64,000 bases of DNA, taken from Streptomyces sp. NBC_00569. GTDB taxonomy: Bacteria; Actinomycetota; Actinomycetes; Streptomycetales; Streptomycetaceae. The stretch spans positions 6,184,001-6,248,000 of the forward strand of contig NZ_CP107783.1 in assembly GCF_036345255.1 (NCBI RefSeq), in the 5' to 3' direction. Below, piece by piece: positions 1 through 8,970 of the stretch. Below the pieces are notes generated by a model, which made no database searches, was not told the DNA's origin, and worked only from the letters and a program-made list of their open reading frames with translations. Both the position numbers and the translations under genes were made by a program. Within the stretch, counting starts at the first letter, position 1. Every line of letters begins with the position of its first letter.

Positions 1-1052
1 TTCTCCTTGTCGAGTCCGGACATCAGCTGGTCGTCGACGGCTTTGACGAAGGCGTCCTGTTTCTTCTTCTGGAGCGTGGTGGTGATGCGGTAGCCGCCGA
101 CGGCCAGGGTGTCCTCGTCGACGATGTCGTTGTCCGTGAGGTAGTCCTTGACGGCCTGGACGAGGTAGCCGCGCTGGCCGGACATCCCGGCGGGGCCCTT
201 GGCGTCGTCGGGCATGGGGAACGTCATCTTCTGGCGGGCGGCGGCGCCGAGCCAGCGTTCCTTCACCATGCCGTCGAGGACGTAGTTCCAGCGGGCGACG
301 GCCTGCGCCTTGTTCTCGGGGTGGGCGATGACGTCGTACGAGTTGGGGGCGTTGAGGAGGGCCGCGAGGTAGGCGCCCTGCGCGGTGGTGAGGTCCTCGA
401 CGTCGACGCCGTAGTAGGCCTGGGCGGCGGCCTGGATGCCGTAGGCGTTGCGGCCGAAGTAGCTGGTGTTGAGGTAGCCCTCGAGGATGTGGTCCTTGCT
501 CTCCTCGCGGTCCAGCTTGATCGAGATGAAGAACTCCTTCACCTTGCGGGTGATGGTCTGTTCCTGGCCCAGGTAGTAGTTCTTCACGTACTGCTGGGTG
601 ATCGTCGAGCCGGACTGCTTGCCCTTGCCGGTGACGGTGTTCCAGGCGGCGCGGACCATCGCCTTGGGGTCGATGGCGGACTCGCTGTAGAAGTCGCGGT
701 CCTCGGCGGCGAGTACGGCGTGCTGGACGGTCCTGGGGATCTGGGAGAGGGAGACGTTCTCGCGGTTGATCTCGCCGTCGCGGGCGAGCTGGCTGCCGTC
801 GGCGTACAGGTAGACGTTGCTCTGCGCGGTGGCGGTGGCGTTGGCGGGCGGGATCTTGACGAGGACGTAGCCGAGGGCGAACAGGCCGATGCACAGGAGC
901 AGGAAGCCGAGGATCGTGCCGAGGGCCACGCGCCAGGTGGGGATCAGGCGGCGCCAGCCCGTGCGCCGGGGGCGTTTGCGTTTCGCCGGCTTCCCGGCCT
1001 CCCCGGCTTTCCCGGACTCTGCGGCCTTCGGCTGCTGCGGCTCGTCGCTCAT
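1..1052 (-). CDS. Class A penicillin-binding protein (transglycosylase/transpeptidase), 5' part only
   Basis: The gene runs off the left edge, so only about the first 350 residues are visible. They show a short basic cytoplasmic tail rich in Lys and Pro, one membrane segment (about residues 33-55), then a GT51 transglycosylase domain. That domain contains AAEDRDF with the catalytic Glu, GKGKQSGSTITQQYVKN and EGYLNTSYFGRNAYGIQ. Such enzymes polymerise lipid II into glycan strands outside the membrane and cross-link them with a downstream transpeptidase domain, which is not in view. The ATG at 1052 is the first start before the membrane anchor. The family assignment is firm; the subtype (PBP1A-like) cannot be settled without the C-terminus. 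Confidence 0.93.
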   Translation of the reverse strand, partial: MSDEPQQPKAAESGKAGEAGKPAKRKRPRRTGWRRLIPTWRVALGTILGFLLLCIGLFALGYVLVKIPPANATATAQSNVYLYADGSQLARDGEINRENVSLSQIPRTVQHAVLAAEDRDFYSESAIDPKAMVRAAWNTVTGKGKQSGSTITQQYVKNYYLGQEQTITRKVKEFFISIKLDREESKDHILEGYLNTSYFGRNAYGIQAAAQAYYGVDVEDLTTAQGAYLAALLNAPNSYDVIAHPENKAQAVARWNYVLDGMVKERWLGAAARQKMTFPMPDDAKGPAGMSGQRGYLVQAVKDYLTDNDIVDEDTLAVGGYRITTTLQKKKQDAFVKAVDDQLMSGLDKE

Positions 1053-1152
1053 GCCCTGTGGAACTCCTGTTTCCCTCCGTACGTCACGTACGCCTCGTAC
1101 GGCTCTTCACTTCCTGCCGGACACTCTGGCATCGATGGGTGGTGCGGCCGGT

Positions 1153-1214
1153 GCGTGGCACGCGCCGGGGGAGCCGAAAATGCGTGGCACGGTACACCCT
1201 GCTCCCGCTAGGCT
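1153..1214 (+). promoter_or_regulatory. Candidate promoter/operator region for the ABC exporter
   Basis: A perfect 10-bp direct repeat, GCGTGGCACG, lies at 1153-1162 and 1182-1191, centres 29 bp apart. A Streptomyces-like -10 box TAGGCT follows at about 1209-1214, some 48 bp before the GTG at 1262. The repeat could be a regulator site; no regulator is assigned. Confidence 0.35.
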
Positions 1215-1261
1215 CCTGCGCTTTGGTCCGGAACGGAAGACGGGAGCGCGGGGGAGTGTTC

Positions 1262-2074
1262 GTGGGGTCCTGCCGTCTCTACGCGGCCGTCGCGGCCGGT
1301 GGGTTCCGGCGCTACGCGACGTACCGTTCGGCCACCGCGGCGGGCGTGTTCACGAACACCGTCTTCGGGTTCATCGTGGCGTACACGTACCTGGCGCTGT
1401 GGGACGAGCGGCCGGGACTCGGCGGGTACGACCAGGCGCAGGCGCTGACGTACGTGTGGATCGGGCAGGCGCTCGCGCAGGCCCTGTCGATGTTCAACGC
1501 GGGGTTCGCCGTCGACATGGTGGCGCGGATCCGCAACGGCGACATCGCGGTGGATCTGTACCGGCCGGTGGACCTGCAACTGTGGTATCTGGCCGGTGAC
1601 TTGGGGCGGGCCGTGTTCCAGTTGTTCAGCCGGGGGCTGGTGCCGCTGACGGTGGGGGCGCTCGCGTTTCCGCTCGCGCTGCCGGGCGATCCGGTGGTGT
1701 GGCTGGAGTTCCTGGTGGCGGTGGCGCTGGCGGTGGTGGTGAGTTTCGCGATCCGCTATGTGCTGGCGCTGAGCGCGTTCTGGCTGCTCGACGGGTCGGG
1801 CGTCCTGCAGTTCGGCGGTCTGGTGGGGATGTTCTTCACGGGGCTGCTGCTGCCGTTGAACGCGATGCCCGGCGCGCTCGGTGACATCGCGCGGGTGCTG
1901 CCGTGGGCGTCGCTCCTCCAGATGCCCGCGGACATCCTCCTCGGCGCCCGCTCCGGCGCGGCCGAAGTCCTCATGGCGTACGCCTTCCAGGCCGGGTGGG
2001 CGGTCGTCCTGCTCGCCGCGGGCCGCCTCCTCCAGTCCTCCGCGACGCGCAAGGTGGTGCTCCAAGGTGGCTGA
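1262..2074 (+). CDS. ABC-2 type exporter permease, first subunit
   Basis: An integral membrane protein of about 270 residues with around six hydrophobic segments, resembling the ABC2_membrane_6 (PF06182, DUF990) family. Residues such as YRSATAAGVFTNTVFG after the first basic stretch, and NGDIAVDLYRPVDLQLWYLAGDLGR in the loop, are typical of that family. It should form a membrane channel with the next permease, powered by the ATPase that follows. The reading frame is open upstream, but GTG 1262 was chosen because a GGGGGAG ribosome site (1250-1256) lies five bases before it. It overlaps the next gene by 8 bp, so the two are translationally coupled. The substrate is unknown. Confidence 0.85.
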   Translation: MGSCRLYAAVAAGGFRRYATYRSATAAGVFTNTVFGFIVAYTYLALWDERPGLGGYDQAQALTYVWIGQALAQALSMFNAGFAVDMVARIRNGDIAVDLYRPVDLQLWYLAGDLGRAVFQLFSRGLVPLTVGALAFPLALPGDPVVWLEFLVAVALAVVVSFAIRYVLALSAFWLLDGSGVLQFGGLVGMFFTGLLLPLNAMPGALGDIARVLPWASLLQMPADILLGARSGAAEVLMAYAFQAGWAVVLLAAGRLLQSSATRKVVLQGG

Positions 2075-2879
2075 CGTCGGCGGGAGCGTACGGGTCTACG
2101 GCCTGATCGCAGCGATGTGGATCCGCTCCACCCTGGTCTACCGCACGTCGTTCGCGGCCGCGGTCCTCACCAATTTCCTTGTCACGGCGCTCGACTTCGT
2201 CGTGATCTGGATGATGTTCTCCCAGGCGACCTCGCTCGGCGGCTACAGCTTCGCCGAGACCGCGTTCCTGTACGGGACCGCTTCCGTCTCCTTCGGGATC
2301 ACCGCTCTCCTGCTCGGCAGCGTCGACGATCTCGGGCTGCGGGTGCGCGACGGTTCCCTCGACGCCTTCCTGGTACGCCCCGCCCCGGTGCTCGTACAGG
2401 TGGCGGCGGACCGCTTCGGCCTGCGTCGCCTCGGCCGCTTCCTCCAGGGCGCCCTGGTCCTCGGCTGGTCGCTGACGCGCCTGGACCTCGACTGGACGCC
2501 CGCCAAGCTGCTTCTGCTGCCGGTGATGCTGCTGAGCGGCGCGGCGATCTTCGGCGCGGTGTACGTGGCCGGGGCGGCGTTCCAGTTCTGGGCGCAGGAC
2601 GCGGCGGAGGCGCAGAGCGCCTTCACGTTCGGCGGGCTGACGCTGCTCCAGTATCCGCCGACGGTGTTCGCCAGGGATTTCGTGATCGGCGTGACCTTCG
2701 TCGTGCCGCTGGCCTTCGTCAACTGGCTGCCCGCGCTGTACGTGCTCGGCCGCCCCTACCCCGTCGGCCTGCCCTGGTGGCTCGCCTTCACGCCGCCGCT
2801 GGTGGCCGCCGGGAGCTGCGCGCTCGCGGGTCTGGCCTGGCGCGCGGGTGTCCGTTCGTACCGCAGCACCGGGAGCTGA
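2067..2879 (+). CDS. ABC-2 type exporter permease, second subunit
   Basis: A second membrane protein of about 270 residues with the same overall plan as its neighbour: basic N-terminus with YRTSFAAAVLTNFLVTALDF, about six hydrophobic segments, and the loop RDGSLDAFLVRPAPVLVQVAADRFGLRRLGR. This fits PF06182. The GTG start at 2067 lies inside the end of the preceding gene, an 8-bp overlap, and the stop is 6 bp before the ATPase gene. The pair probably forms a heterodimeric exporter. No substrate can be inferred. Confidence 0.85.
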   Translation: MADVGGSVRVYGLIAAMWIRSTLVYRTSFAAAVLTNFLVTALDFVVIWMMFSQATSLGGYSFAETAFLYGTASVSFGITALLLGSVDDLGLRVRDGSLDAFLVRPAPVLVQVAADRFGLRRLGRFLQGALVLGWSLTRLDLDWTPAKLLLLPVMLLSGAAIFGAVYVAGAAFQFWAQDAAEAQSAFTFGGLTLLQYPPTVFARDFVIGVTFVVPLAFVNWLPALYVLGRPYPVGLPWWLAFTPPLVAAGSCALAGLAWRAGVRSYRSTGS

Positions 2880-2885
2880 AGGCGT

Positions 2886-3875
2886 ATGGCTGAGGACTTC
2901 ATCGAGGTCGACGGCGTGGAGAAGGTCTTCGACGTGCGCAGGAAGACGGGACTGCTGCGGCGCGAGCGCCATCAGGTGCGGGCCGTCGACTCGCTCACCT
3001 TCGGCGTGCCGCGCGGCGAGATGGTCGGCTACATCGGGCCGAACGGCGCGGGCAAGTCCACCACGATCAAGATGCTGACCGGCATCCTCACGCCGAGTGC
3101 GGGCCGGCTGCGGGTCGCGGGCATCGAGCCGTCCCGGGAGCGGACGCGGCTCGCGCGGCGGATCGGCGTGGTGTTCGGGCAGCGTACGACGCTGTGGTGG
3201 GACCTGCCGCTGATCGACTCGTACCGGCTGATGCACCGCATGTACCGCATCCCGGACGCCCGCTACCGGGAGAACCTCGACCGGTGCGTCGAACTCCTGG
3301 AACTGGGCGGCCTGTTGGACACGCCGGTACGGCAGCTCTCCCTCGGGCAGCGCATGCGCGGCGACATCGCGGCGGCCCTCCTGCACGACCCCGAGGTGCT
3401 CTACCTCGACGAGCCGACCATCGGGCTCGATGTCGTCTCCAAGGTCAAAGTGCGGGGATTCCTACGGGAGTTGAACGAGGAACGCGGCACGACGGTGCTG
3501 CTGACCACGCACGACCTGACCGACATCGAGCAGCTGTGCAAGCGCGTCATGGTCATCGACCACGGGCGCCTCATGTACGACGGTCAGCTCGACGGCCTGC
3601 ACCAGGTGGGGGAGAGCGAGCGGACTCTCGTCGTGGACCTGGAGCGCGAACTGCCGCCCCTGGACGTGGAGTTCGCCCGGGTGGTGAAGGTGGACGGGCC
3701 GCGCCAGTGGCTGGCGTTCCCGGCCGCGCAGTCGGCGGCGCCGCTGGTCGCGCAGATCGCGGCGGAGTATCCGCTGGCGGATCTGTCGGTGCGGGAGCCG
3801 GACATCGAGTCCGTGATCGCCCGGATGTACGCCAGGGAGGAACCATCCCTGGGAGGAACGGCCGCACCCTCGTAG
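2886..3875 (+). CDS. ABC exporter ATP-binding subunit
   Basis: A 329-residue nucleotide-binding protein of the DrrA/NatA-like exporter class. Walker A is GPNGAGKST (51-59), the signature is LSLGQR (151-156), Walker B is LYLDEP (172-177), and the switch His is in TTHDLTDIE. A C-terminal extension of about 90 residues follows the ATPase core, as is usual for this class. The gene follows the two permeases with a 6-bp gap, so the three make one transcription unit. Function as an exporter motor is well supported; the cargo is not. Confidence 0.95.
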   Translation: MAEDFIEVDGVEKVFDVRRKTGLLRRERHQVRAVDSLTFGVPRGEMVGYIGPNGAGKSTTIKMLTGILTPSAGRLRVAGIEPSRERTRLARRIGVVFGQRTTLWWDLPLIDSYRLMHRMYRIPDARYRENLDRCVELLELGGLLDTPVRQLSLGQRMRGDIAAALLHDPEVLYLDEPTIGLDVVSKVKVRGFLRELNEERGTTVLLTTHDLTDIEQLCKRVMVIDHGRLMYDGQLDGLHQVGESERTLVVDLERELPPLDVEFARVVKVDGPRQWLAFPAAQSAAPLVAQIAAEYPLADLSVREPDIESVIARMYAREEPSLGGTAAPS

Positions 3876-3884
3876 GCTGGCCCC

Positions 3885-4721
3885 ATGACGGACGAACGCC
3901 CTGAGCGCCCCGAGCCGAACGACCTGCCCGAGCTGCGGGCCTCCGACGCCGACCGGGACCGGGTCGCGGAGGCACTGCGGGACGCCCTCGCCGAGGGACG
4001 CCTGGACATGGAGGAGTTCGACGAGCGGCTCGAGGCCGTGTACGCGGCGCGTACGTACGGTGAGTTGGCGCCGATCACGCGTGATCTGCCGGGGGCGGGC
4101 GCGGCGGCGCCGGGGACCCCGGTGAGTTTTGTGAAGGAGCCGCAGCCCGAGGGCGCGGTCGACTGGCGGGCGCGGATCGGCGGGGAGGCGACCTCCACGT
4201 GGGCGCTCGCGCTCTTCGGCGGGTTCGGCCGCAAGGGGCGCTGGACGGTGGGCGAGAGGTTCACCGCGTTCGCGATGTTCGGCGGCGGCGAGATCGACCT
4301 GCGCGAGGCGCGGTTCGCGTCCCGTGACGTGGTCATCAACTGCTTCACGATCATGGGCGGGATCCAGATCAAGGTGCCGCCGGAGCTGGACGTCGCCGTC
4401 AAGGGCTTCGGCTTCATGGGCGGCGTCGACGACCGGGCGTCGGGCGAGGGCACGCCGGGCTCCCCGCGGGTCGTCGTGCGGGGGTTCGCCCTGATGGGCG
4501 GCGTCGGCGTGGACCGCAGGGTGTCGCGTGAGGAGCGCCTTCGCCTCAAGGAGGAGCGCCGCCAGGGCAAGCTGGACCGCAGGGCGGCGCACCGCGAGGC
4601 GCTGGAGGGGCACCACGAGCGGCACGCCGAACGCCATCAGCTGCGGCACGAGCGCCACGAGGAGCGGCGCGAGCGCCAGTGGGAGCGGGCGGAGGAGCGC
4701 CGCGAGAGGCGTGAGCGGTAG
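3885..4721 (+). CDS. DUF1707 protein with LiaF-like C-terminal domain
   Basis: A 278-residue protein. Residues about 15-68 are a DUF1707 SHOCT-like domain (LRASDADRDRVAEALRDAL, LDMEEFDERLEAVYAART). Residues about 105-200 contain repeated glycine turns of the type AMFGGGEIDLR, TIMGGIQIKVP and FGFMGGVDD, typical of the cell-wall-active antibiotic response (LiaF/VraT-like) fold. The last 60 residues are a highly charged Arg/Glu/His helix, probably a coiled coil. A -10-like TAGGCT sits about 8 bp before the ATG, suggesting a leaderless transcript independent of the ABC genes. A role in envelope stress sensing is inferred from the family only. Confidence 0.85.
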   Translation: MTDERPERPEPNDLPELRASDADRDRVAEALRDALAEGRLDMEEFDERLEAVYAARTYGELAPITRDLPGAGAAAPGTPVSFVKEPQPEGAVDWRARIGGEATSTWALALFGGFGRKGRWTVGERFTAFAMFGGGEIDLREARFASRDVVINCFTIMGGIQIKVPPELDVAVKGFGFMGGVDDRASGEGTPGSPRVVVRGFALMGGVGVDRRVSREERLRLKEERRQGKLDRRAAHREALEGHHERHAERHQLRHERHEERRERQWERAEERRERRER

Positions 4722-4737
4722 CGCCGGGGCGCGCTAC
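4718..4737. terminator. Bidirectional hairpin formed by two convergent stop codons
   Basis: GTAGCGC and GCGCTAC pair perfectly across a six-base loop. The left arm contains the TAG of the DUF1707 gene and the right arm contains the stop of the hydrolase gene on the other strand. It probably ends both transcripts. Confidence 0.6.
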
Positions 4738-6056
4738 AGCTCGGCCGGCGTCGACCCCTTCAGCGTCGTCAGGTTGAACGTGTCCGCCATCCTGCGGAAG
4801 CCGGAGTCGCTCGGGTGCAGGTGGTCACCGGAGTCGTATCCGGGCAGGAGCTTGCGCGGGTTGTACGGGTCGCGCAGTGCCTTGTCGAAGTCGACGAACT
4901 CGTCGAAGACCTTGCCGGAGCGGATCTGCGCGTTCACGGCCTGGCGCACGCCGTCGAGGCGGAGCTCGTAGCCGCGGTGGCCCTGGAACGGCATGAGTGT
5001 CGCGCCGACCACGCGCAGGCCGCGGGTGTGCGCCTGCCGGGTCAGCTCTCGCAGCCCCTCGACGATCTTGTCGGGGTCGTTCTGGTGCGGGTTGCGCAGG
5101 ATGTCGTTGATGCCGAGCGCGATCACGACGGCCTTGACGCCGGACCGGTCGAGGACGTCCCGGTCGAAGCGCGAGAGGCCGCTCGGGTTGTTCGCGGGGC
5201 GGCCGAGGCCGTCGGACAGGATGCGGTTGCCGCTGATGCCCTGGTTGACGACGCCGTAGCGCGCCGCGCCGTTCTCGTCGCGCAGCCGGGCGGCCAGGAC
5301 GTCCGTCCAGCGGTGGTTGGCGCCCACCGTCGAGGTGACGCCGTCGGTCAGGGAGTCACCGATCACGACGACGGTGCCGTCCGACTCGTTGCTGAGCACG
5401 TCGAGCGCGGTGACGTAGCGCCAGTACGGGGTCTGCTCCGTGTACGCGGCGCCGGTCGCGTCCTCCGTGCGGTCGCCCTGCGCGGTGTACGACATCTGAC
5501 GGGCCTGCGGGTGGTAGGTGACCGGACCCGACGGTGTGGGCGAGTAGCTCGTGACGAGCATGTCCGCGTCGTGCGGGACGCGCAGCCGCACGGCGTCGCT
5601 CATGGCCTGGGAGCCGGCCGGGATGACGACCGAGGTGTTGCCGGCGAAGGTGAGGCGGCGCAGCGTGCCGGCCACGGCGACGGGGCTGTTGGGCGCGGCG
5701 GCCACGGCGACCGAGGCGTGCGTGATGCTGAGCGGCTGCTGCCCGTAGAGGTTGGAGAACGTGATGCGGGCGCTGGTGCCGCCGATGCTGGTGTGCACGA
5801 CGTTGCGCACGGAGCGGCCCGCGAGGCCGTCGGTCTCGGTGCCGGGCTCGCCGCCCGCGGGGGAGGCCGACCAACTGCCCGACCAGGTACCGGTGGAGGC
5901 GGGGGCGGCCGAGTTCTGCGGATGCCGGGGGCCGGCGCTGACCGTGCTGTTCGAGCCGTCGTAGGCACCGGAGACGCCCAGGTATATGGCGGCCGAAATG
6001 ACGACGATCAGGGCCGCGAGCGCGGCCAACAGGGCATAACCGTGGCGCTTGGTCAT
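4734..6056 (-). CDS. Membrane-anchored or secreted SGNH/GDSL-family hydrolase
   Basis: A protein of 440 residues starting with MTKRHGY and a long hydrophobic segment that acts as a signal anchor. A beta-rich domain (about 60-210) precedes the SGNH hydrolase domain. The nucleophile block is VVIGDSLTDG (Ser near residue 235); the Gly block is GISGNR, the Asn block is LGINDI, and the Asp-His pair is GDHLHPS near the C-terminus. This is the usual actinobacterial secreted SGNH esterase layout; the substrate (lipid, polysaccharide acyl group or other ester) is unknown. ATG 6056 is preferred over upstream starts because GAGGAGA (6066-6072) sits at good spacing. It converges on the DUF1707 gene with a 12-bp gap. 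Confidence 0.9.
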   Translation of the reverse strand: MTKRHGYALLAALAALIVVISAAIYLGVSGAYDGSNSTVSAGPRHPQNSAAPASTGTWSGSWSASPAGGEPGTETDGLAGRSVRNVVHTSIGGTSARITFSNLYGQQPLSITHASVAVAAAPNSPVAVAGTLRRLTFAGNTSVVIPAGSQAMSDAVRLRVPHDADMLVTSYSPTPSGPVTYHPQARQMSYTAQGDRTEDATGAAYTEQTPYWRYVTALDVLSNESDGTVVVIGDSLTDGVTSTVGANHRWTDVLAARLRDENGAARYGVVNQGISGNRILSDGLGRPANNPSGLSRFDRDVLDRSGVKAVVIALGINDILRNPHQNDPDKIVEGLRELTRQAHTRGLRVVGATLMPFQGHRGYELRLDGVRQAVNAQIRSGKVFDEFVDFDKALRDPYNPRKLLPGYDSGDHLHPSDSGFRRMADTFNLTTLKGSTPAEL

Positions 6057-6278
6057 GCGGGGGTGTCTCCTCGGGCAGCGGGAGCCCCGAGGCTCCGGTG
6101 TGGTGATCCCATGATGCGTCATGGGCCGGGAAGAAGCCGACACTGCCCCCCTCCGCCTTTTGAGACGCCGGGAACTTGTCGTCCGTTCCGGGAGTCGGTC
6201 AGGTAGGGACAATGTGTGAGAGGGATGACACGGGGGGACTGCCGGGTGAGCGGACTGGTGACGGGCGGAGTGAGCTGA

Positions 6279-7676
6279 GTGGGCGAAGTGGAGGACGGGA
6301 AGCGCGCGGCGGGCGTGCGCGACACGGAGGAAACGGGCGAAGCGGGCATGGGTGAGCATGCCCGTGCGGGCGCCTCCTCATTCGGGACGCGGCCGGCCCC
6401 GTTCGGAGCGGGCCCCGGCTCCTTCAGCCCCGCCGACGTGGAGAAGCAGCGCGGCGTACGGCGGATGAAGACCACCGCCACCGGCCTGCTCCTGCTCGTC
6501 GCCGTCATCTACGTACTCGCCAAGTGGGGGCAGAACTCCGGCGCCGGAGCCTGGGCGGGCTACGTCGCGGCCGCCGCCGAAGCGGGCATGGTCGGCGCCC
6601 TCGCCGACTGGTTCGCGGTCACCGCGCTCTTCCGCCGGCCCCTCGGCCTGCCCATCCCGCACACGGCGATCATCCCGACCAAGAAGGACCAGCTGGGCGC
6701 CTCGCTCGGCGAGTTCGTCGGGGAGAACTTCCTCTCCGCCGACGTCGTACGGCAGCGGCTGCGCGCCGTCGGCATCGGCGGCCGGCTCGGCACCTGGTTG
6801 GCCGAACCCGAGCACGCCGACCGGGTGACGGCCGAGCTCGCCACCGCCCTGCGCGGAGCCCTCACCGTGCTGCGCGACTCGGACGTCCAGGCCGTCGTCG
6901 GCGAGGCCATCACGCGCCGCGCCAACGCCCAGGAGGTCGCGCCCGGCATAGGCAAATTGCTGGAGAGGGTCGTTGCCGACGGCGGCCACAAGCGGGCCGT
7001 GGACCTCGTCTGCGCGCGGGCCCACGACTGGCTGGTGCGGCACGGGGACTCCGTGATGGACGCGGTGCAGGGCGGCGCCCCCGGCTGGACCCCGCGGTTC
7101 GTCGACAGGAGGATCGGCGATCGCGTCTACAAGGAGCTCCTGCGCTTCGTCACCGAGATGCGCGACATGCCCGGGCACCCCGCCCGCGGCGCCCTCGACC
7201 GCTTCCTCGGCGACTTCGCCTCCGACCTCCAGTCCGACACGGACACGCGGGCGCGCGTCGAGCGCCTGAAGTCCGAGGTCATCGCCCGTCCCGAGGTCCA
7301 GGACCTGATCGCCTCCGCCTGGTCCGCGGTCCGCGCCATGATCGTCGCGGCGGCGGAGGACGAGCGCAGCGAGCTGCGGCTGCGCGTACGGGCCTCGCTG
7401 CTCTCCCTCGGCTCCCGGATGGCGACCGACCGTCGCCTCCAGGACAAGGTCGACGGCTGGGTCGAGGGCGCGGCCACGTACGTCGTCACGACGTACCGCA
7501 CGGAGATCACCTCTCTGATCACCGACACCGTGGCGGGCTGGGACGCCGAGCACACCTCGAAGAAGATCGAGGCGCACATCGGCCGTGACCTGCAGTTCAT
7601 CCGGATCAACGGCACGGTGGTGGGCTCGCTGGCAGGGCTCGCGATCTACGCGGTGTCGCGGGCGCTGGGGGCGTGA
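6279..7676 (+). CDS. DUF445 family membrane protein
   Basis: About 465 residues. A variable, charged N-terminus is followed by a membrane segment (about 66-82), the conserved GALADWFAVTALFRRPLGLPIPHTAIIP block, long helical stretches, and a final C-terminal hydrophobic segment (FIRINGTVVGSLAGLAIYAVSRAL). That is the DUF445 layout. The function of the family is not established. GTG 6279 has GGAG eight bases upstream; an ATG at 6348 is a possible alternative. The 3' end overlaps the convergent MFS gene by 71 bp. Confidence 0.88.
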   Translation: MGEVEDGKRAAGVRDTEETGEAGMGEHARAGASSFGTRPAPFGAGPGSFSPADVEKQRGVRRMKTTATGLLLLVAVIYVLAKWGQNSGAGAWAGYVAAAAEAGMVGALADWFAVTALFRRPLGLPIPHTAIIPTKKDQLGASLGEFVGENFLSADVVRQRLRAVGIGGRLGTWLAEPEHADRVTAELATALRGALTVLRDSDVQAVVGEAITRRANAQEVAPGIGKLLERVVADGGHKRAVDLVCARAHDWLVRHGDSVMDAVQGGAPGWTPRFVDRRIGDRVYKELLRFVTEMRDMPGHPARGALDRFLGDFASDLQSDTDTRARVERLKSEVIARPEVQDLIASAWSAVRAMIVAAAEDERSELRLRVRASLLSLGSRMATDRRLQDKVDGWVEGAATYVVTTYRTEITSLITDTVAGWDAEHTSKKIEAHIGRDLQFIRINGTVVGSLAGLAIYAVSRALGA

Positions 7677-8898
7677 CGCGCCGCGCCCGCGGCATCCGTA
7701 CGGTCAGCGCGAGGAGCGCCGCCCCCGCGCACAGCGCGCCCGCACCCACCCACACCGGGTCGTACGAGCCGAAGGCGTCCCGCGTCATCCCGCCCGCGAA
7801 CGCCACGGCCCCGGCGCCGACCTGGTGCGCGGCGCTCACCCAGCCGAACACGACCGGTGCGTCAGCCCCGTAGTGGGCGCGGCACAGCGCGATCGTCGGC
7901 GGCACGGTCGCCACGTCCAGCAGCCCGAAGACGACGGTGAACGCGACGAGCGGCGCGTCCACGGCCGACGTCAGGAGCAGCGGCAGCGCGAGGAGGGTGA
8001 GGGCGCGCAGGGCGTAGTACACGGCGAGCAGGCGGCGCGGATCGGCGCGGTCCGTCAGCCATCCGGACGCCACCGTCCCCGCGACGTTGAAGATCCCGAT
8101 GAGGGAGAGCAGCGACGCGGCGGCGGTCACTGGCATCCCGTGGTCGTGGGCGGCGGGCGCGAAGTGCGTCCACATCACCCCGTTCGTCGAGGCGCCGCAG
8201 ACGGCGAAGGTCCCGGCGAGCAGCCAGAACGGGCCGGTGCGGGCGGCGCGGGCGAGCGTGCGCAGGGCGCGCCGCGCGGCGTCTGCCCCGAGGGCCTGCT
8301 CTTTCCGCGGATCGCGCACCGCGGCCCACACCACGGGCAGCGCGCCGGCCGCGGCGAGCGCGAGAGCCGCGGCTGCCGCCCGCCACGCGTACGCGTCGAT
8401 CACCCACGACAGCACGGGCAGGAACACGAACTGCCCCACCACGCTCGCCGCCGTGAGCAGCCCGGTGACGAGCCCGCGCCGCGCGACGAACCACCGCTCG
8501 GTGACGGTCGCGGCGAACGTCGTGGCCGTCGCTCCGGTCCCCAGGCCCACCAGCACGCCCCAGTACAGGACGAACTGCCAGGGCGCGGTCATGGTCGTGG
8601 CGAGCCCGGCCCCGGCCGCGACGAGACACAGGGCGCCGACGGCGACGCGCCGCATCCCGAGCCGGTCCATGAGCGCCGCGGCGAAGGGGGCGGTCGCCCC
8701 GTACACGACCATGTTCACGAGCGAGCCGAGCCCGACGGACGCCCGTGACCAGCCGAGATCCTCGTGGAGCGGCTCGACGAGCAGCCCGGCGAGCGTGCTG
8801 AACGCCCCGGCCGTGACGATGGCGAGCGCGGCTCCGGCGGCGACGGTCCAGGGCGAGCCGGGTTTCCGGGGGTGCGGACGGGGGCTGGAGTTCTTCAT
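7606..8898 (-). CDS. MFS transporter
   Basis: A 430-residue protein with about 12 hydrophobic segments and the MFS loop 2-3 motif AAALMDRLGMRRV after the second helix. It resembles monocarboxylate-like/oxalate-formate antiporter MFS proteins (WTVAAGAALAIVTAGAFSTLAGLLVEPLHEDLGWSRA in its first helix region). ATG 8898 is chosen because GGTGAAG lies just upstream and the sequence before it is not protein-like. It diverges from the GlxA-type regulator with 71 bp between, so that regulator is the likely controller. The substrate is not predictable. The last ~70 bp overlap the DUF445 gene on the other strand. Confidence 0.88.
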   Translation of the reverse strand: MKNSSPRPHPRKPGSPWTVAAGAALAIVTAGAFSTLAGLLVEPLHEDLGWSRASVGLGSLVNMVVYGATAPFAAALMDRLGMRRVAVGALCLVAAGAGLATTMTAPWQFVLYWGVLVGLGTGATATTFAATVTERWFVARRGLVTGLLTAASVVGQFVFLPVLSWVIDAYAWRAAAAALALAAAGALPVVWAAVRDPRKEQALGADAARRALRTLARAARTGPFWLLAGTFAVCGASTNGVMWTHFAPAAHDHGMPVTAAASLLSLIGIFNVAGTVASGWLTDRADPRRLLAVYYALRALTLLALPLLLTSAVDAPLVAFTVVFGLLDVATVPPTIALCRAHYGADAPVVFGWVSAAHQVGAGAVAFAGGMTRDAFGSYDPVWVGAGALCAGAALLALTVRMPRARRVTPPAPATPRRSRALPASPPPCR

Positions 8899-8935
8899 GA
8901 CTTCACCCTGTGACGGAGGCACCCTCCGCCACGAC

Positions 8936-8970
8936 TGGCCAGATGGCCATGAGGTGAAAGAATCTGGCCA
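8936..8970. promoter_or_regulatory. Three TGGCCA boxes in a divergent promoter
   Basis: TGGCCA, itself a palindrome, occurs at 8936-8941, 8944-8949 and 8965-8970, between the MFS gene and the AraC-type regulator. The first two are 8 bp apart and the last runs into the regulator's ATG. A plausible autoregulatory operator, by position only. Confidence 0.35.
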
